Below, one piece after another: positions 14,570-15,240 of a DNA stretch of 15,240 nucleotides. The notes beneath the pieces are model-generated. The model was not told where the DNA came from. It did no database searches and worked only from the letters and a program-made list of their open reading frames with translations. The position numbers and the translations under genes were made by a program. Each line of letters opens with the position of its first letter. Positions within the stretch are counted from its first letter, which is position 1. This DNA is from RGIG4608 sp045606265. GTDB lineage: Bacteria > Bacillota > Clostridia > Oscillospirales > CAG-272. The DNA is taken from positions 1-15,240 of the forward strand of contig JAZURO010000034.1 in the NCBI GenBank assembly GCA_045606265.1, written 5' to 3'.

Positions 14570-15240
14570 TTTGCATATTTTATCGAGTTTTTCTTGAGTC
14601 ATCTCGCTTTCGGATGTAATTTGAATGCTTATTTCATCCTTGCCATTAATATTGATTCTGAACATATACATATACTCATAATATCTATCATAACTATAAT
14701 TTTCAACATTCATACTTTTGGCGTCTGCGAATTGTCGAATAAATGTTTCATCATTAGGATAGAGATCACGCAATTCTGCAAAATCCTTATAGTTATCTTC
14801 TATATTATAGCAGCCGACAAAATCTATTACAAATTCGTCTTCTTGATGAAAGTTATATGCTTTCTTAGTGCTAAAAGCACAGCATATTTGATATGCACGC
14901 TCTATTTTTTCTCCCGAGGATGAATAGTCGTCCATATGTAAAGTATATTCACATCCAAATCCAAACCCGTTGGAGTGGTCTTTGTCATACAAATCCAGTC
15001 GTTTGTGTTCCCCTGTTTCTTCATTTTTTTCAAACACAGCTATTGTTCTAAATGTATATAGATACGGTTTTATGATTGAACTATCATCAAAATCAAATGA
15101 TATAAAAGTATAAACAAATCCGTCATTTTGGGAATTGTACTGTTCAACAAAATTTAATAACTGTTCGTGAGAATAAAAATTAATGTTGGCATTAGTTTGG
15201 TATCTTATATACTCATCTTCACTATTGAAAATATCGATAA
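14528..15240 (-). CDS. Paralogous lipoprotein-type gene, 5' end outside the window
   Basis: The frame is open from its TAG stop at 14528 to the window edge (about 236 codons), so the true start is not visible. A GTG at 15037 is internal, because the codons above it still match the paralogue: SHEQLLNFVEQYNSQND followed by FISFDFDD (about 15082-15169). The C-terminus, TQEKLDKICKLLLDNIVIIN, is nearly the same as in the neighbour. A middle region rich in Tyr and Asp is its own. A signal peptide and lipobox are expected upstream by analogy but cannot be seen. It is the first visible gene of the right-end operon. Function unknown. Confidence 0.8.
   Translation of the reverse strand, partial: IDIFNSEDEYIRYQTNANINFYSHEQLLNFVEQYNSQNDGFVYTFISFDFDDSSIIKPYLYTFRTIAVFEKNEETGEHKRLDLYDKDHSNGFGFGCEYTLHMDDYSSSGEKIERAYQICCAFSTKKAYNFHQEDEFVIDFVGCYNIEDNYKDFAELRDLYPNDETFIRQFADAKSMNVENYSYDRYYEYMYMFRININGKDEISIQITSESEMTQEKLDKICKLLLDNIVIINMEG

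Noticed and set aside
14468..14923. Plus-strand open frame opposite the two lipoprotein genes
   Set aside because: It spans the conserved junction of the two minus-strand paralogues on the wrong strand. Its hydrophobic look comes from reading AT-rich DNA in antisense.
15037..15037. GTG at 15037 as the start of the last gene
   Set aside because: The frame continues to the window edge, and the codons upstream of it match the paralogue at 13885-14526.

Overview
The window looks like chromosome from a spore-forming, Gram-positive anaerobe of the class Clostridia, probably a gut Oscillospirales- or Christensenellales-type lineage. This rests on a clear spoIVA, strong GGAGG ribosome binding sites, sigma-A-type TTGACA/TATAAT promoters, lipoprotein signal peptides of Gram-positive type, and large secreted proteins rich in CxxC and His motifs. 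Coding sequence fills most of it. Genes are separated by compact intrinsic terminators, several shared by convergent genes. I see no tRNA, rRNA, CRISPR array, transposase or phage gene.

Layout: 1-215 is non-coding. 216-1829 (+) is a large lipoprotein with Cys/His modules. 1899-2885 (-) is rplJ-rplL, with its own promoter and a recognisable L10 leader RNA at about 2901-3045. 3185-4639 (-) is a GPH-family sugar:cation symporter, divergent from a GH2 glycosidase at 4889-7165 (+). The 249-bp gap between them holds two good promoters and two perfect palindromes, so this reads as a small, jointly regulated glycoside uptake and hydrolysis locus. 7201-8405 (-) is hpt followed by an overlapping RluA-family pseudouridine synthase. 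8594-10528 (+) is rimO-pgsA. 10661-12139 (+) is spoIVA.

The right end, 12177-15240 (-), is an AT-rich accessory operon. In transcription order it has a lipoprotein-type gene cut by the window edge, a paralogous lipoprotein, and a secreted C39-like cysteine peptidase. The peptidase carries eight consecutive modules of about 27 residues of the form H-x3-C-x2-C-x7-H (the first has C-x-C, the last lacks its histidines). The genes are joined by nearly identical TAG-T-ATG junctions in which the ribosome binding site lies in the last codons of the gene before.

The housekeeping parts (ribosome stalk, purine salvage, S12 and rRNA or tRNA modification, phospholipid synthesis, spore coat basement) are ordinary. 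The least explained material is the secreted Cys/His-repeat proteins at the two ends, which share a related module, and the palindromic control region between transporter and glycosidase.
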